Assembly (NCBI GenBank): GCA_963971285.1
Contig: OZ020244.1
Location: 26,784,001 to 26,848,000, forward strand
Source of the DNA: Astropecten irregularis
Lineage: Eukaryota; Echinodermata; Asteroidea; Paxillosida; Astropectinidae
Direction: 5' to 3'
Length of the DNA stretch: 64,000 nucleotides
Each line of letters starts with the position of its first letter. Position 1 is the first letter of the stretch. Position numbers and translations under genes: made by a program. Below the pieces are notes generated by a model, which made no database searches, had not been told where the DNA came from, and saw only the letters and a program-made list of their open reading frames with translations. Below are positions 8,404 through 19,380 of the stretch, one piece after another.

Positions 8404-10834
8404 AAGCTCTTTGGCTCGACAGGGTCTGCCGCGCTATCGGTATTCGGAACGGCAGTGGCACGACACTTATAATTAAGCTCAACGGCTGCGTATAGTCTTT
8501 GCCTTAATGACGGTTCACTGTGTGTATAATGCCTTTCATTTGTTAATAAACAAGCGGTACAAAGGTTGCAAATATTTCATCTTCTTGCCGACGTTTATGA
8601 CGTCATGAAATTTAACCTTTGTTTCAAACATTTTTCCCCCTTTGCGCCCCATAATTCAATCAAGTTCAACAATTTGGAGGCCTGTTTGAAATTTATGTTG
8701 CTGTTTTTGATGTGCTTTTCAATGATGACTGCCTCCAGATTCTGCTATTTTGGGTGGCAAAAACTCGGGTATTGCGAATTAACGATAATTCCCCACCAGT
8801 CGAGTGACTGTGCCGGTACAGCGCCGGCCAATTCCCCGGTGCATATTGCCCACGATAGTTCCAATCTCGAGACTCTTCCCGGTCGTAAGTCATACGCCCA
8901 TAATTATATTTAAATATCGCCGGCATGAGGATGATACTGTATGCAGACTGGACCTCACTTCCTGTGTGGTTCTCATAAGGTAAACACGGAGACGGTGAGA
9001 TGCCCTGTCAATGTCACCAAAGAAAGTAATTTCACATCCTACATCCTGACCAGAAGATAGATGACATCCTTCGCCGTTTAAATGAACCGATGCACGGCGG
9101 ATGTTATCTGGTGACGGCACGGTCATCGTGCACATCAAATAAACCTGTCTGCGTTCGTTGATTAGTCATTTATTACAGCCAGAGTTCCGCCCTGTTCATT
9201 AGCTGGTGTCAGATCATTCCTCATTAACAATATTGAAAAGTACAAACGGGAACAGGTCATATTATAATGAATAATAATGCAATTTCATACACGAGATTCT
9301 TGATTTTTTTTTCAATTGCCGTGCGTACTTGCTTCACGTACGCGTTACCATTAACAGGCCAAGCAGTGCATAAGAAGTCTCATAACTGCCATTCAGACTT
9401 TGTTCATCTTTCAAAGGAAACAATATATGACAACATTCAGTTCCGAAAGCCTTTTCCTGAATATTTTGAATTTTGTTTCACACATCTGGCCAGGTTTTGT
9501 CCTCTGACATAAATAAAATCATCAAATAACCACAAGGGAAACTGACTGAATTTAAAGTTGGTCGCTGGTTTGATTCCTGCTCCAGTCAATTTTTCTTTCT
9601 CCACTTTTCAATTATAAATACATTTTAGTCACCATTATTAAACAAATCAAAGCATTGTCCTCATAGTGAATGTTTTCGTTACGCTACTTACATTAATTAA
9701 ATTTAGTTGTATTTCTATAACCCGATTGTGACATCATTATTATTACTTTATTATTATTAGACCATGGCAAACAGTTTACAACTGGTTTTCATAGGCCCTG
9801 CATGTGGACAATCAAACAAGTTATTTTGGAACATTTTAAAAAGAAAAAATCATAACCTTATCGGGCTCTAATAACTCTCTTGAGCTGGTCAATACAAAAA
9901 ACTGGCTTTTTAAGGTTGCTTTTGTTCTTTATATAAATGATTAAAGTAAGAGTTTTTTTTTCAATTTCAAAACTTACAATTTGTGCTTATCAAAGGCTGA
10001 ATAATGATTGACCAAACTGTTAATAGTTATACCAGTAATACAAGTATGCGGGGAGCCTACATGCATTTACGGAGAAAACTGAACTGATTTCAAATGCGGA
10101 TAAGAATTCCCGATCAAATCCATGTGATGTGTAATGCGTCAGCTATTATTGATTTTACATGTATGTGTGTCAGCGGAATTGTAAAATACGTCGACGGCAT
10201 TGCGAGATCAGTGACGTCATTATAGCGTCATTCTCCTTCATCGTATAATACTGGACTGTTTATAGTAGTAGACCCCATTATAGAACATGATTCTTCTTGT
10301 TTGGATCTGCTGTGCTGTCATCAGCAACTGCTGGTTGTATATACATGTACCTTTCTTTTATTTACAAACATTGACTCGTGGTTGGCGTGGGCGGCCAAAT
10401 ACGGTTGAAAATCATTTCGTCTTCTCGAAAAACGGCGTGACCAAATTCAACATTTTTGCAAACTTCCCGTCGCTGCACAAAATACATACCATCATTGCTT
10501 GTGTTGTTTTAATTACAATCAGCAATATCTGTCAATGTTTATGACTCGTTGTGTACAAATTGTAGTTATTTTTTATGCCCGGCTTGGATGGCTCTCCAGA
10601 GTTTCCGCCATCTTAGGTTGGCAAAATCTATGGCTGTGACGTTGCAAAAGGAAGGTCTATAAGATGAACTTCAAGGTCTCTCCTTCCTCTGACCCCTCCT
10701 CCTCTCTCCCATTTTCTCTTCCCATTGAAAATGCGATGGAGGGGAGCTTTCCCATTTCTGCGACGCACCGAGTGTTTTTTTTTTTTTCGGTTGAATCCCG
10801 AAGCAACTCCTAGAAATCCTTTATGGGATATATC
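8404..10834. other. Gene-free intergenic stretch
   Basis: About 2.4 kb with no exon that I can support. It has AT-rich stretches, a T run and a local palindrome around 9320-9345 (CGTACTTGCTTCACGTACG). A sequence at 9561-9590 resembles a pol III B box but has no matching A box. Confidence 0.45.
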
Positions 10835-11080
10835 CACCGGCGTATCTAGTCATAAATTGCGCCCCTAATTCCAACTTTTGTTACAAATGAAACAAAAAAT
10901 AAACAATTTTGAATTGGAATATCTTTCTTTCTTTATTGGATTAGATTTCCAATAACTTAAAATGTACAGCTCCTTTTCTTTTTCTCATTTCTTTTTTGCC
11001 TTCGCGTTTTTTGCGCCCCCTAAAACGTGGCGCCCGGGGCACGTGGCCCCGTTGCCGCCCAACCCCTATAGTTACGCCAA
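10835..11080. mobile_element. hAT-like non-autonomous element
   Basis: The ends CACCGGCGTATCTAG and CTATAGTTACGCCAA are imperfect inverted repeats of the GGCGTA.CTA type. The interior contains GCGCCCC... and GGGGCACGTGGCCCC, typical of degenerate hAT MITEs. The flanks ATATATC (left) and ATATATG (right) would be a slightly decayed 8-bp target duplication. Confidence 0.5.
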
Positions 11081-11311
11081 ATATATGTCACCTAAAATTA
11101 GCTCTGAATATACATGTATAGCTGGATGAACAGTGATGCATATGCGACGACACTGTTCAGACACCATTAATGATAGTTGCAAAGCATCGCCAAAGCGATT
11201 GACAAAATACATTGATTTAAACTTCACAAATGAAATAAGCAAAGCAATTAATTTTACCATAAGAGCCCATTTATAACATGTGACAACAACAACTGATAAT
11301 ATTACATAAAT

Positions 11312-11457
11312 TTAGGTGCGTTCGTTTTAGCTTCCATGAGTCTACATCAGTCAATCTCGTCATCACCCTCTTGCTTGCTTTGAGCAATAAACGTACACGA
11401 GTACACGACCATTTCCAGGTCAGGGCTGCCCCGTAGAATCTAAACGAACACACCTAA
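11312..11457. mobile_element. Non-autonomous TIR element, TTAGGTGCGTTCG family, copy 2
   Basis: 146 bp, beginning TTAGGTGCGTTCGTTTTAG and ending TCTAAACGAACACACCTAA. It shares its outer TIR with the element at 987-1244 but is shorter and has a different interior. Confidence 0.65.
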
Positions 11458-11800
11458 TATCTATTAAAGTAACACTTTGAAGAACTTGCAATTTTTTAAG
11501 TACCTTCTCGCAGGCAACAACGGTATTTAATTTGTGACGTTCATATCTGATTCCCTGTTTTCGGTTTAGAGTGTTGTTCATGATTGCAAATTGCAAATTC
11601 AAACACAATCTACACATAATACGCCTGATGCTGAGAGAATGCAAAATTTTACCCAGTCTGATCTCGGACTATCATTTACCGTATGTAGGCTCGGTTTTCA
11701 GTCGATCAGGTATGACACACATCTTAGGCCCGCTTAAGTTTGACCCTTTGAAATGTTAGAGAATTTAAACAGATTCCGAACAGTATTCGTATGGTGAGAT
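11458..11800. other. 3' flank of the GPCR gene
   Basis: Presumed 3' untranslated or intergenic DNA. I do not see a clear AATAAA on the minus strand close to the stop codon. Confidence 0.4.
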
Positions 11801-12946
11801 TTACATCACTGTAGTGTGAGTTGTCTGCTGGGCCGTGTCGCCTCTCTCTAGTCGCTTCCCACGCTTACCTCTTGGCTTCTGGTCAACGTGGCGGTTGCAA
11901 TGCAGTATGGCCGCGTTGAAGGCACTTCGGTAGCGCTGATTGGTAACGCTGTACACGATGGGGTTGATGGTGGAGTTGGTGTACAGGAGCATGCGATTCA
12001 CCCACAAGTTGACGACACGCTGATGCTGGGTGTAAAAAGTCACACCGGTCAAGCTGGTGATCATCTCTAGAAGGACGTAGACCTGGGTCGAGACCTGGCA
12101 GAGAAAGAAAGCGACCCCGGTGGCGATCAGCATGGCGGATACCTGACGGCGGACTTTCTGGACGTGCTTGACGGTATGCTCGCACGATGCAGGGTCGTCG
12201 GTGCTGTGAACAATAAACCTGCGTTTGAGGGTGAGGATAATGCGCGAATACATGTAGACGTTTCCCCCCATTGCCACGAAGAAGGGAACCATGCGTGAGA
12301 CGCTGGAGACATACCTGTACCAAGGCCTAATGGGTTTACAATCACCGACGATCACCGGGAAATGTTGGAAGGCTTCCGTGTCCGGCCAGTCGATGCACAT
12401 GGGCTTCAGGACGATGAAAGCCGGCACGTTCAGAGCAGCCATTCCAGCAGCGATGAGCCACGTCACGGTCAGGAGCTTAGCAGTGCGAGCTTTGCCCCTC
12501 ACCAGCCACTGCTTCAGCGGACTACATATCGCGTAGTACCTCTCCAAAGAGACCAGCGTCACCAGGGACACGGAGGCAAAGAAAAAGGTATAGATGAGGA
12601 AGTTGATGAGGACGCAGCCGGCTACGCCCGTCTGGTACTTGTCGAAGTTGACCGGGGAGGCATGGAACTGGTGGGAGCTTGCCACTGTGGCTGTCAGGAG
12701 AAACATGATATCTGCAGCGGCCAGGTTGCACAGGTAGGCATTGGTGATGGTCCACATGCGAGGAATACGGAACACGACGAAGAAGAATGACGCGTTGAGG
12801 AGACAACCGACGCTCCCAATGACCGGGAGGGCGACGGTAATAAGACCAGCAGAGGTGTCGTCGTAAAGGAGCAATCTTGCCTCCAGCTCGCTGGTCTTAT
12901 TCAAAGTAGTCAGATTCTCACAAAATTCTTGGTTGTAGGCGTCCAT
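11801..12946 (-). CDS. Single-exon rhodopsin-like (class A) GPCR, peptide-receptor type
   Basis: An uninterrupted 381-residue frame runs from ATG at 12946-12944 to TAA at 11803-11801. An in-frame TAG lies about ten codons upstream and there is no earlier ATG, which fixes the start. The extracellular N-terminus has two N-glycosylation sites (NLT at 11, NKT at 16). Seven hydrophobic segments lie at roughly 34-60, 67-90, 108-133, 157-180, 213-238, 272-298 and 312-336. Landmarks are N51 in TM1, LAAAD (D79) in TM2, C111 at the top of TM3, ERY (135-137) in place of DRY, W163 in TM4, C203 in loop 2, P221 in TM5, and NSTINPIVY (324-332) in TM7. TM6 reads FFLCQVS at 280-286, so both the toggle Trp and the helix Pro of the usual CWxP are missing. 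The tail is basic, with Cys350 a possible palmitoylation site. It would couple an extracellular ligand to G proteins at the plasma membrane. Overall it resembles neuropeptide receptors, but the ligand cannot be named. Confidence 0.93.
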   Translation of the reverse strand: MDAYNQEFCENLTTLNKTSELEARLLLYDDTSAGLITVALPVIGSVGCLLNASFFFVVFRIPRMWTITNAYLCNLAAADIMFLLTATVASSHQFHASPVNFDKYQTGVAGCVLINFLIYTFFFASVSLVTLVSLERYYAICSPLKQWLVRGKARTAKLLTVTWLIAAGMAALNVPAFIVLKPMCIDWPDTEAFQHFPVIVGDCKPIRPWYRYVSSVSRMVPFFVAMGGNVYMYSRIILTLKRRFIVHSTDDPASCEHTVKHVQKVRRQVSAMLIATGVAFFLCQVSTQVYVLLEMITSLTGVTFYTQHQRVVNLWVNRMLLYTNSTINPIVYSVTNQRYRSAFNAAILHCNRHVDQKPRGKRGKRLERGDTAQQTTHTTVM

Positions 12947-15199
12947 GATAACAGCTTTCAATGACAACTATGCACACGGTATCAACGTCAGACAAACCTG
13001 TCCTTTTTCGTTCAAAGTTAATCAAGTACAAGATGCATAAACTGCTATGGAAATCATACGTTTGTATAGGAGCCCATTATGCACAGTCCACACGCAAAAT
13101 GAAAGCTTGACTTGGAAAATAAATATCGGTTTGTTTGAGAATGCCGACAGTTGCCGTTTTTTAATGTGAAACTATGATGGGTTCGTTGCATCAAAATATG
13201 CAAACAGACGGTTTCGCTTTCAAGTTGAAACAAAATGTTGTGGTTCTTTCCCCAGACTCAGAAACACGTCCTCTCGGTGAGCACTGCACCAGCTTCAATG
13301 CTCCAGCAACGAGTCCCCGGCAGTGTCTGATCATCTTGCTATAGGTCCAGACAAAGCTATCATATCATTTAATTCATGCTGACAAGCAAATCGAGTCACT
13401 AAGTAGACGAAGATCAATCACATTGTATACATAGAGGGCGACGTTGATTATAGTTTCGTCGTTTTGTTTTTACCCGCATGATCAGTGGAAAGAAAAACTT
13501 GGACTAATGGTCTGTTCCTCAAATAAAGGTAAGCGGTTCGGCTACGACGTCTTAATCAAAATGTAATTACAGTCCATCAGACACAATTCCGGATGAGAGA
13601 GTATTTCCGCACTGTCTCCTGTTTTAGGTTGTTGGGAAGTCCATGATGAATTAAAAAAAATCAAATAAACATTTCCATCGTCAATCAAAGCCTTAATCCA
13701 CAGAGCAATAATTACTCACATAATTTGAAAAGTTCACTGAGTTAGCAATTTGACGTGAAATGGAAATGAAATTTCGTTAGTCTAAAACCTGATGTTATAT
13801 CCTGTTTGCTTCTCCATACACTATGTTTTCATATCGAAGGCTTACGAATAGCAAAATGACATCAAGTATAGAAGAGCTTGATTTGGATTGCTTTTCCGTC
13901 ACAAATTATCTGTGTCGCAGACGTTTTTACTCAGTTTATTGTCTTCACGTAAGAGCCGTTGCAAATTGCGATTCGGTCTGCATTTCATGGCGTGGAAACC
14001 CTACGTTACCATCATCGGGATAATGTCCGTCATCAGACGAAAGTAGCAGTGCTTTGGGGAGTTTTAGACCGGACGAACTGCCCACGACAAGCCTCAAGCT
14101 CCCTCGAGTACGGCAACTAGTCCACTACTCTCCCTTGCTTTCATATCGGTTAAGTGATCGCGGTTTCCTGTCACTCTTAATTCTAGGATCACTCCGGAAC
14201 ACAAACGACAGCCATCCAACATGGAAAAAGATCGTCATGCTGCCGGCCGTATGAAGAAGCACTTTGAGCTCTCCACTGTACTCCTTCAGTAGATGTAATC
14301 AATTAGACTGCAAGGCCCGGACGGGCGGACGGGAGGCTTAGTAAAAGGCGGGAGCAGCAGGCTGTGAAATCAAAGTAATTAAGGTCTTGTTCCGACCAAG
14401 GCTAAATATCGACATCAAACAGTCCCCTCTCCTACCGGTATATATATATCATTCCTAATTGCGTGTCATTTATCTTATGACATCAGAAGCGGACAGTAGG
14501 GAGGTCTTTGTTTTCAGGCAATTTTAATCGCCTTTTACTTTTGTGTATATACAGAAATGAAACATTCCGTCCGTTCAGCACAGCTAACAAGCCTTTTTAA
14601 AATTACGATTTTAAAAGCTCCCATTTTTTAAGCTAGTCACCGTGATAAAAACACAATTAAGAATTATTCCTACGGTGCTACACAATGTCTTGCACATTGA
14701 AAACAAAATAAACATTCATCGTTCCCTCATCTTGAAAACCAAAAACAGAATTATCAATTCCTGAAGTCGGTGTTATTTTCTATCATCGATTTTACAGCTC
14801 TCCCAGGGGGTGTTTGTATGTTCACGTTCTCTGATTACCTGAACTGAAATGGAACATTGCTCTCGCCATTAGAGCGTTCTCGTAAATTGGCACTTACATA
14901 CTGGCCATATGGCTGATGACGGATGTACATGTACTGTTTTTATAATATGGGTTATCCCAAACAAGTAAAACTGGGACTCGTGTAATGTCCATGTTGCATT
15001 GCATTACGCGTATACATGTACAATACAATCATTACACGAATCCTATTTTATTACCACTGTGTTTTCCTAGATTGAGGTACACATAAGTTTTGATGCAACG
15101 TTGAAATCACAGACGCAATGCCGGAACATTGAGAGATATGAGAATTGCACACAGTCGAAAGGGTTAAGATTTTCAAGGATGTGATAAGATTTACAGCAA
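12947..15199. other. Gene-free stretch upstream of the GPCR
   Basis: About 2.25 kb that should include the GPCR promoter and 5' leader. I see no further exon and no diagnostic promoter motif. A TATATATATC run is at about 14440. Confidence 0.4.
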
Positions 15200-15575
15200 G
15201 GGCCTTTATTAGGAAACCAGGGGTCGATTTCAAGAAGCCCTGCGATCGATCGTAACTCGAGTTACGAAGGATAACCCATCGTAAGGGGGCCTATCCTATG
15301 TGGGGCTGCAATGCATCATCAGTCCAACGATAAAAAGTAAGTTACGATGAGTTTGGTTAAATCGAGCCCTGGCTTGATGCTATGCTTGGGGCTTATTTTG
15401 CTACAGCCATTTGAGGCACATAGCGAAATCATAAGGGATTGAGCCACATGACGAAGCCGAAGAAAGGCTCCAGCTTCGCCGTGTACCTCAAGCGCTCTAT
15501 TTCATTCAGGACACAAAATAGCGGTAGCGAAATAAATCCCAAGTCTAGCCTCAAAACTCATTTCGTAAAGGCCCC
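15200..15575. mobile_element. MITE with long TIRs, copy A, interrupted by another element
   Basis: The ends GGGCCTTTATTAGG... and ...CGTAAAGGCCCC are inverted. After removing the insert at 15218-15371, the left arm (CTTGATGCTATGCTTGGGGC) pairs with the right arm containing CCCAAGTCTAGCCTCAA. The same design, intact, is seen at 16175-16382, with shared internal text such as CACATRACRAAGCCGAAGAA. Confidence 0.6.
15218..15371. mobile_element. Small element nested inside MITE copy A
   Basis: The ends CAGGGGTCGATTT and AAATCGAGCCCTG are inverted over about 13 bp, and the interior contains the palindrome TCGTAACTCGAGTTACGA. CAGGG-type termini suggest hAT, but no 8-bp duplication is preserved. Comparison with copy B shows that it splits copy A's left arm. 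Confidence 0.55.
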
Positions 15576-16174
15576 TAATGAATATCAGACTAACTGTCAT
15601 TCATTTGACTACGGAAGCCTGGAGACCCCCCCCCCAAAAAAAAAAAAGCCAAGAGACTGCACAATTAAAAGGCAGTCTACAGCAGTGCACACAAATAATG
15701 TGCCGCTTAAACACCTTTAATTAATTAATGCAAAATTAAAAATGCATGATCATTAATTCAATAGAAAATAGTGAGTGCTTTATTACAAGAAATATTCCTC
15801 AGTATGCGCTGTCTATAAAATTAAAGTAAAGAAATGTATCCCCCAAACTACCAATTATCATCACTTAACTCACTTCACCTGGCTGAATGTTAACATGTCA
15901 GGTAGACCTACACATGAGTCTATGTATTTCAACCACTTGGTGTTTGTTGTGCCACAATCATGTCAAGTGGCAAAGATTGACAATTTGAATAGAACACACA
16001 CAAAAACTATTACCAAAACACTTTGATTTGAATGTTCCTGACCAAATGAATATGAAAAAGAGATGTTGCACATAATTTTGCGCACTGGAAATGCTACATG
16101 TATTTACATTTATATGCACTACATGGCATAATGCTTCTTGACGTTATGAGTAATTACCTTTTCATTGATGGCAT
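15576..16174. other. AT-rich spacer between the two MITE copies
   Basis: Contains a C run followed by an A run at about 15626-15650. No exon recognised. Confidence 0.45.
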
Positions 16175-16382
16175 AGGGCCTTTACGTAATTGGGCTTGAG
16201 GCTAGGATTGGGACTTATTTCGCTACCACCGATTGAGACCCGCAAAATGAAACAAAGGGCTTGGGCCACATAACAAGCCGAAGAAGGGTTCCGGCTTTGC
16301 CATGTATCTCAAGACCTTTATTTCATTTAAGAAACAAAATAAACCCCAAACCTAGCCTCAAGCCTCATATTGTAAGGGCTCA
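16175..16382. mobile_element. MITE with long TIRs, copy B
   Basis: About 206 bp with inverted arms of about 45 bp: GGGCTTGAGGCTAGGATTGG on the left and the corresponding CCCCAAACCTAGCCTCAAGC on the right. It is the uninterrupted counterpart of copy A at 15200-15575. No coding capacity. Confidence 0.65.
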
Positions 16383-16922
16383 TAATTTGGAATATACTAA
16401 GAACCCCCCGATCCCCACCCAAAAAAAACCATTAATCCAAAATACAGTATTTTGTACAAACAATTTACAAGACAGCCTAAATCCTCCATATTATACATAG
16501 GCACTAGACAATCAGTCAGACGTTCAATGTACATTATGTTATCAGTGAGACTCCAGCACAGTTGACAGCGGATATGTTCCACAAAATGTCTATCAAGTTC
16601 TTTGTAGGAGGCTAGTTGACAATGACTCAGACACATTCCATTAGACCTCGGAGGACCTTCTCACTAGAGCAGGAAATCCATAGCTAGGCAAAGAATGGGA
16701 CTGCGGTCACTGCCTCTGCGACACTAATGATAGGCCATTGAAATGTTATGGTACATAGTTCAGTTTAACTGATCGAAGTAGGTGTTGCCAGGTAAAGTTA
16801 GCCTGCCAATTTTAGAACCAAGTTCCTCATCTAGATGCTTGTCCCACAGGGAGGTTCCACATGCCAGGCCACTGTCCTTGCTGGCCATATCAGACTCACA
16901 GAGTATGGACTACTTCTTAAGC
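16383..16922. other. 3' flank of the LAGE3-like gene
   Basis: Presumed 3' untranslated and intergenic sequence. No other gene recognised. Confidence 0.4.
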
Positions 16923-17076
16923 TCATGCTTGCTCTGCTGTTTCAGATTGTGGAGCCCCTTTGGGCCGTTTCAAGGGTGGGCCAAACTGCTCCATGGTCTG
17001 CATGGTCAAACTGACAAAGTCCAGGAAGGATCCTACAGCCACCCTCAACAGTCTCGCTTCTGTTGCCGTAAACACC
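16923..17076 (-). CDS. LAGE3: LAGE3/Pcc1 homologue (KEOPS complex subunit), last coding exon
   Basis: The exon starts after TTGATTCTTTCCATCCAG and ends at TGA (16925-16923). It encodes VFTATEARLLRVAVGSFLDF followed by VSLTMQTMEQFG, and finishes with a short hydrophilic tail ending SETAEQA. This matches the C-terminal half of the Pcc1 family, where LRxSVxSFLDxLxL..Q.M..FG is the dimer-forming helix region. Pcc1/LAGE3 is a small subunit of the EKC/KEOPS complex (with OSGEP, TP53RK, TPRKB), which makes t6A at position 37 of ANN-decoding tRNAs. The single base carried in completes GT|G (Val) with the upstream exon, so the phase agrees. The complementary plus strand also has an open frame with a chance AG and GTAAGT around it, which could mislead gene callers. 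Confidence 0.9.
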
Positions 17077-17577
17077 CTGGATGGAAAGAATCAAGTCAAG
17101 GTAAGTCTCTGAGTTTCAGCACTAAAAAATGTCTCTAAAAGCAATCACCCCTCTCCACCAAGTAGCAAACAGGGGTTGCACAACAGTGCAAATTCAGAGA
17201 GATCCATGTTAGGAGGTGGTAATGTATGGGTAGATTGGGTTGCTACTCCATTTAAACACCCCACAGATATCGACTCCAATTCAGAAACATGTTATTCGGC
17301 TCATCACCTAAATGAAGAAAACTGAATACCGGAAATACAACTAAATTTGTACAAAGCTAATAATTTCTCCACAAGGAGTCCACATTATCAAAATAGACCC
17401 CACAGACAATAAATGTCTCAAACTCTCAATACACAACGTCTCCCCTATCCAGCTATTATGTTTATTTACATGAGTTTCCCTTTTAGCCCAAAGGATGTAT
17501 TTATGATTGCACCTTCGAGTGTGTAGCACAAGGAGTTACCTATTTCATAATGAGGTGAAATGAATCGCTATACTCAC
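17077..17577 (-). other. LAGE3-like intron
   Basis: The 501-bp intron begins GTGAGTATAG and ends CTTTCCATCCAG in the minus-strand sense. No element is recognised inside. Confidence 0.8.
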
Positions 17578-17703
17578 ACTTTAAGCGTATTCTCCTCGAA
17601 CCTTACATCCTTGGTGACTTCTTTCCTTGGTTCTTTATCAACACTCAGAGTGTTAAATGCAATCTCAGCTTCCCTGGCTGATGGAAATGGTATACTTAAA
17701 GCA
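17578..17703 (-). CDS. LAGE3: LAGE3/Pcc1 homologue (KEOPS complex subunit), internal coding exon
   Basis: The 126-bp exon begins after TTACTTTTTCCAACCAG and ends before GTGAGTATAG. It encodes ALSIPFPSAREAEIAFNTLS followed by VDKEPRKEVTKDVRFEENTLK. The IPFPS..EAEIA..TLSVDKEP block is the N-terminal signature of the animal Pcc1/LAGE3 family. It enters with one base of a split codon and leaves with two, joining the next exon in frame. Together the two exons give about 92 residues of a domain that is usually about 85-95 residues. The 5' exon with the initiator Met must end two bases into a codon; I could not locate it convincingly between 17704 and 19000. Confidence 0.9.
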
Positions 17704-19033
17704 CTGGTTGGAAAAAGTAAGATAATAAAACCGTCTTCAACCGATTGGGGGTTACTTCAGTTTAGTACAACATGATTATTTTCACAAAATAATAGCTTCT
17801 ACAGTTAAGTAACTCCCCTCAATACGTTGGTTGTGATGTCCTCTTCAATATTTGCAAGGTTTAAATTTGTGGAAAGAGGACAGGGCTTTGATTTTTGAGG
17901 GAAATGATGGGGTAAAACGGTAACGTTGATGGCAACTTGATGCGCCATAATTTACAGACGAAACACTTAGCTGAATATATAGCCTGGTTTCTGACATGAT
18001 TTTTATGACACATGGGATTGTTGGGTTGGGTACCAGACTAACCAAGCCAGAACGTCGGTGATTGCCTGCTGGTAGTTTGTGACAAAATGGCATCACATGT
18101 CTCAGAAGAGCAACATTTCACTAAACAAAATGCAATTTTCTTACGCGCTTCTTGCAAACTTGAAAACAGCCAGTCTAATCTAAATTACTTTTGTCTGGTT
18201 TGGTTATTCTAGTGCCAAGACCCAACAGATAAAGAGTCCTCAAAATGCCAGAGTGAAAACCAGACTATTCTCGTCTGCGGCCGTTCGTGCGGCCGTGAAA
18301 TATGTCACCTTCATTACTGTTTTTATCCCATAATTTCCCTAAAAAATCAAAGCCTGCCCACTTTCCAAAAAACTAACCTTGCTAAAAGAGAACACCAGCA
18401 AGGTATATTTAGGTAAGTAACTTTCAAAAAGTAGTTTTTCTTTCCTTAGTAGTTTTAGGACCCGTCTTATCACAATCCCCATGGCCATGCCCATGGGCAT
18501 ATGGGCATGGCGATATAAAAATGCTTGGCCTTGGAGCATGGACTAAACAGTAAACTGTTAAACAGTTAGGAGGGCCTGACGTTTCGTTCCTAGCAGTTTT
18601 ACCAAGTCGCTAAATGTGTCACTGTAGTGTTATATGTTACACGTTACTCAGACCCGTTACGAAATACGCCATGTATTGATGAGTTACATGGACAATTTCT
18701 TTAGAAAACAAATCTCACCATTCATGCTTTCCTGTGTCCATGGGGGCCGCCATGTTGGTTTTAGCTGGTTCCCATCGCACAGTCGTACCTTCAATAGCAA
18801 TTGTACTCAGGATACCGACTAAATAACCATTGCGAACAATAGATGGCGCAATTTACGGCAACCACTTCGTCGCAAACATTATTTTGTGTAGTGTACGTTG
18901 GCTCACTGTGCACTCGATCCCATGATTGAATTGCGCTGCATCTTTGCCAAAAATTACAATCTTCGAAGGATTGTCATAAATGAAAACTGTTGATACATGT
19001 ACATATTGATGATTAATATTTTTGTCTTTTTCA
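17704..19033. other. Upstream side of the LAGE3-like gene, non-coding or unresolved
   Basis: It should hold the missing short first exon and the promoter. Possible minus-strand donors were inspected, but none gave the right phase with a convincing peptide. A CpG-bearing stretch (GCGGCCGTTCGTGCGGCCG) lies at 18277-18295, and nested CCATGGCCATG/CCATGGGCATATGGGCATGG palindromic text lies at 18478-18510. Confidence 0.4.
18571..18608 (-). repeat. GAAACGTCAGGCCC-type motif, degenerate hammerhead or Penelope-like remnant
   Basis: On the minus strand the order is TGGTAAAACTGCTAGGAAC, then GAAACGTCAGGCCC. GAAAC.GTC after a hairpin is the 3' part of minimal-stem-III hammerheads found in Penelope-like elements, but the CTGATGA box is absent. 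Two related inverted copies lie at 21887-21961. Confidence 0.35.
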
Positions 19034-19380
19034 TTAAAAGGTACTTTCATATTTTGTTGCATACCGAAACAGAAATCTTCACAGATTTTTCTTTAAACTT
19101 AGAGATAAAAGATGATGATGGTAGAAACATACCGTTATAAAAGTGTTCTGCCTGAAATGGTGTTTTTATCCAGAAAAGCGTCAAAACCAATGACCAAAAA
19201 CAATTTTGATCTTTTAATTATCAAAAATGAAATAGGAAAGACTTAATGGCCGTGTTTCACTGTTTTCTCAAAAAGTGGGCACCATAACATGGGAATTTCC
19301 ACAGATGACTGTTACTGCATCTTCCTTGATATTTCCCATGAATCTGTATTTCTTTGACAAAAACCAAAGTATGATAATGA
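19034..19380 (+). mobile_element. TTAA-flanked MITE of about 350 bp, copy 2 of 3, eroded
   Basis: Collinear with the element at 2847-3204: TTAAAAGGTACTTTCATATT at the left, CGAAACAGAAATCTTCACAG, then CCTGAAATGGTGTTTTTATC, AAAAAGTGGGCACCATAACA and ACCAAAGTATGATAATGA at the right. The right TIR is incomplete. Confidence 0.7.

Noticed and set aside
8890-9138. 82-codon minus-strand frame with a protein-like look
   Set aside because: No recognisable family, no splice context and no supporting neighbours.
9561-9590. tRNA-like B box (GGTTTGATTCC)
   Set aside because: No A box, no cloverleaf and no SINE tail at the right distance.
11883-12806. Several open frames overlapping the GPCR on both strands
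   Set aside because: They are shadows of the GC-rich receptor coding sequence and have no family features.
12947-12967. Seven extra N-terminal codons for the GPCR
   Set aside because: They begin with TTG, not ATG, and are directly preceded by an in-frame TAG. The only ATG is at 12946-12944.
16967-17100. Plus-strand exon bounded by TTTCAG and AAGGTAAGT
   Set aside because: The minus strand of the same bases encodes the conserved Pcc1/LAGE3 C-terminus in phase with its neighbouring exon, so the plus-strand frame is a shadow.
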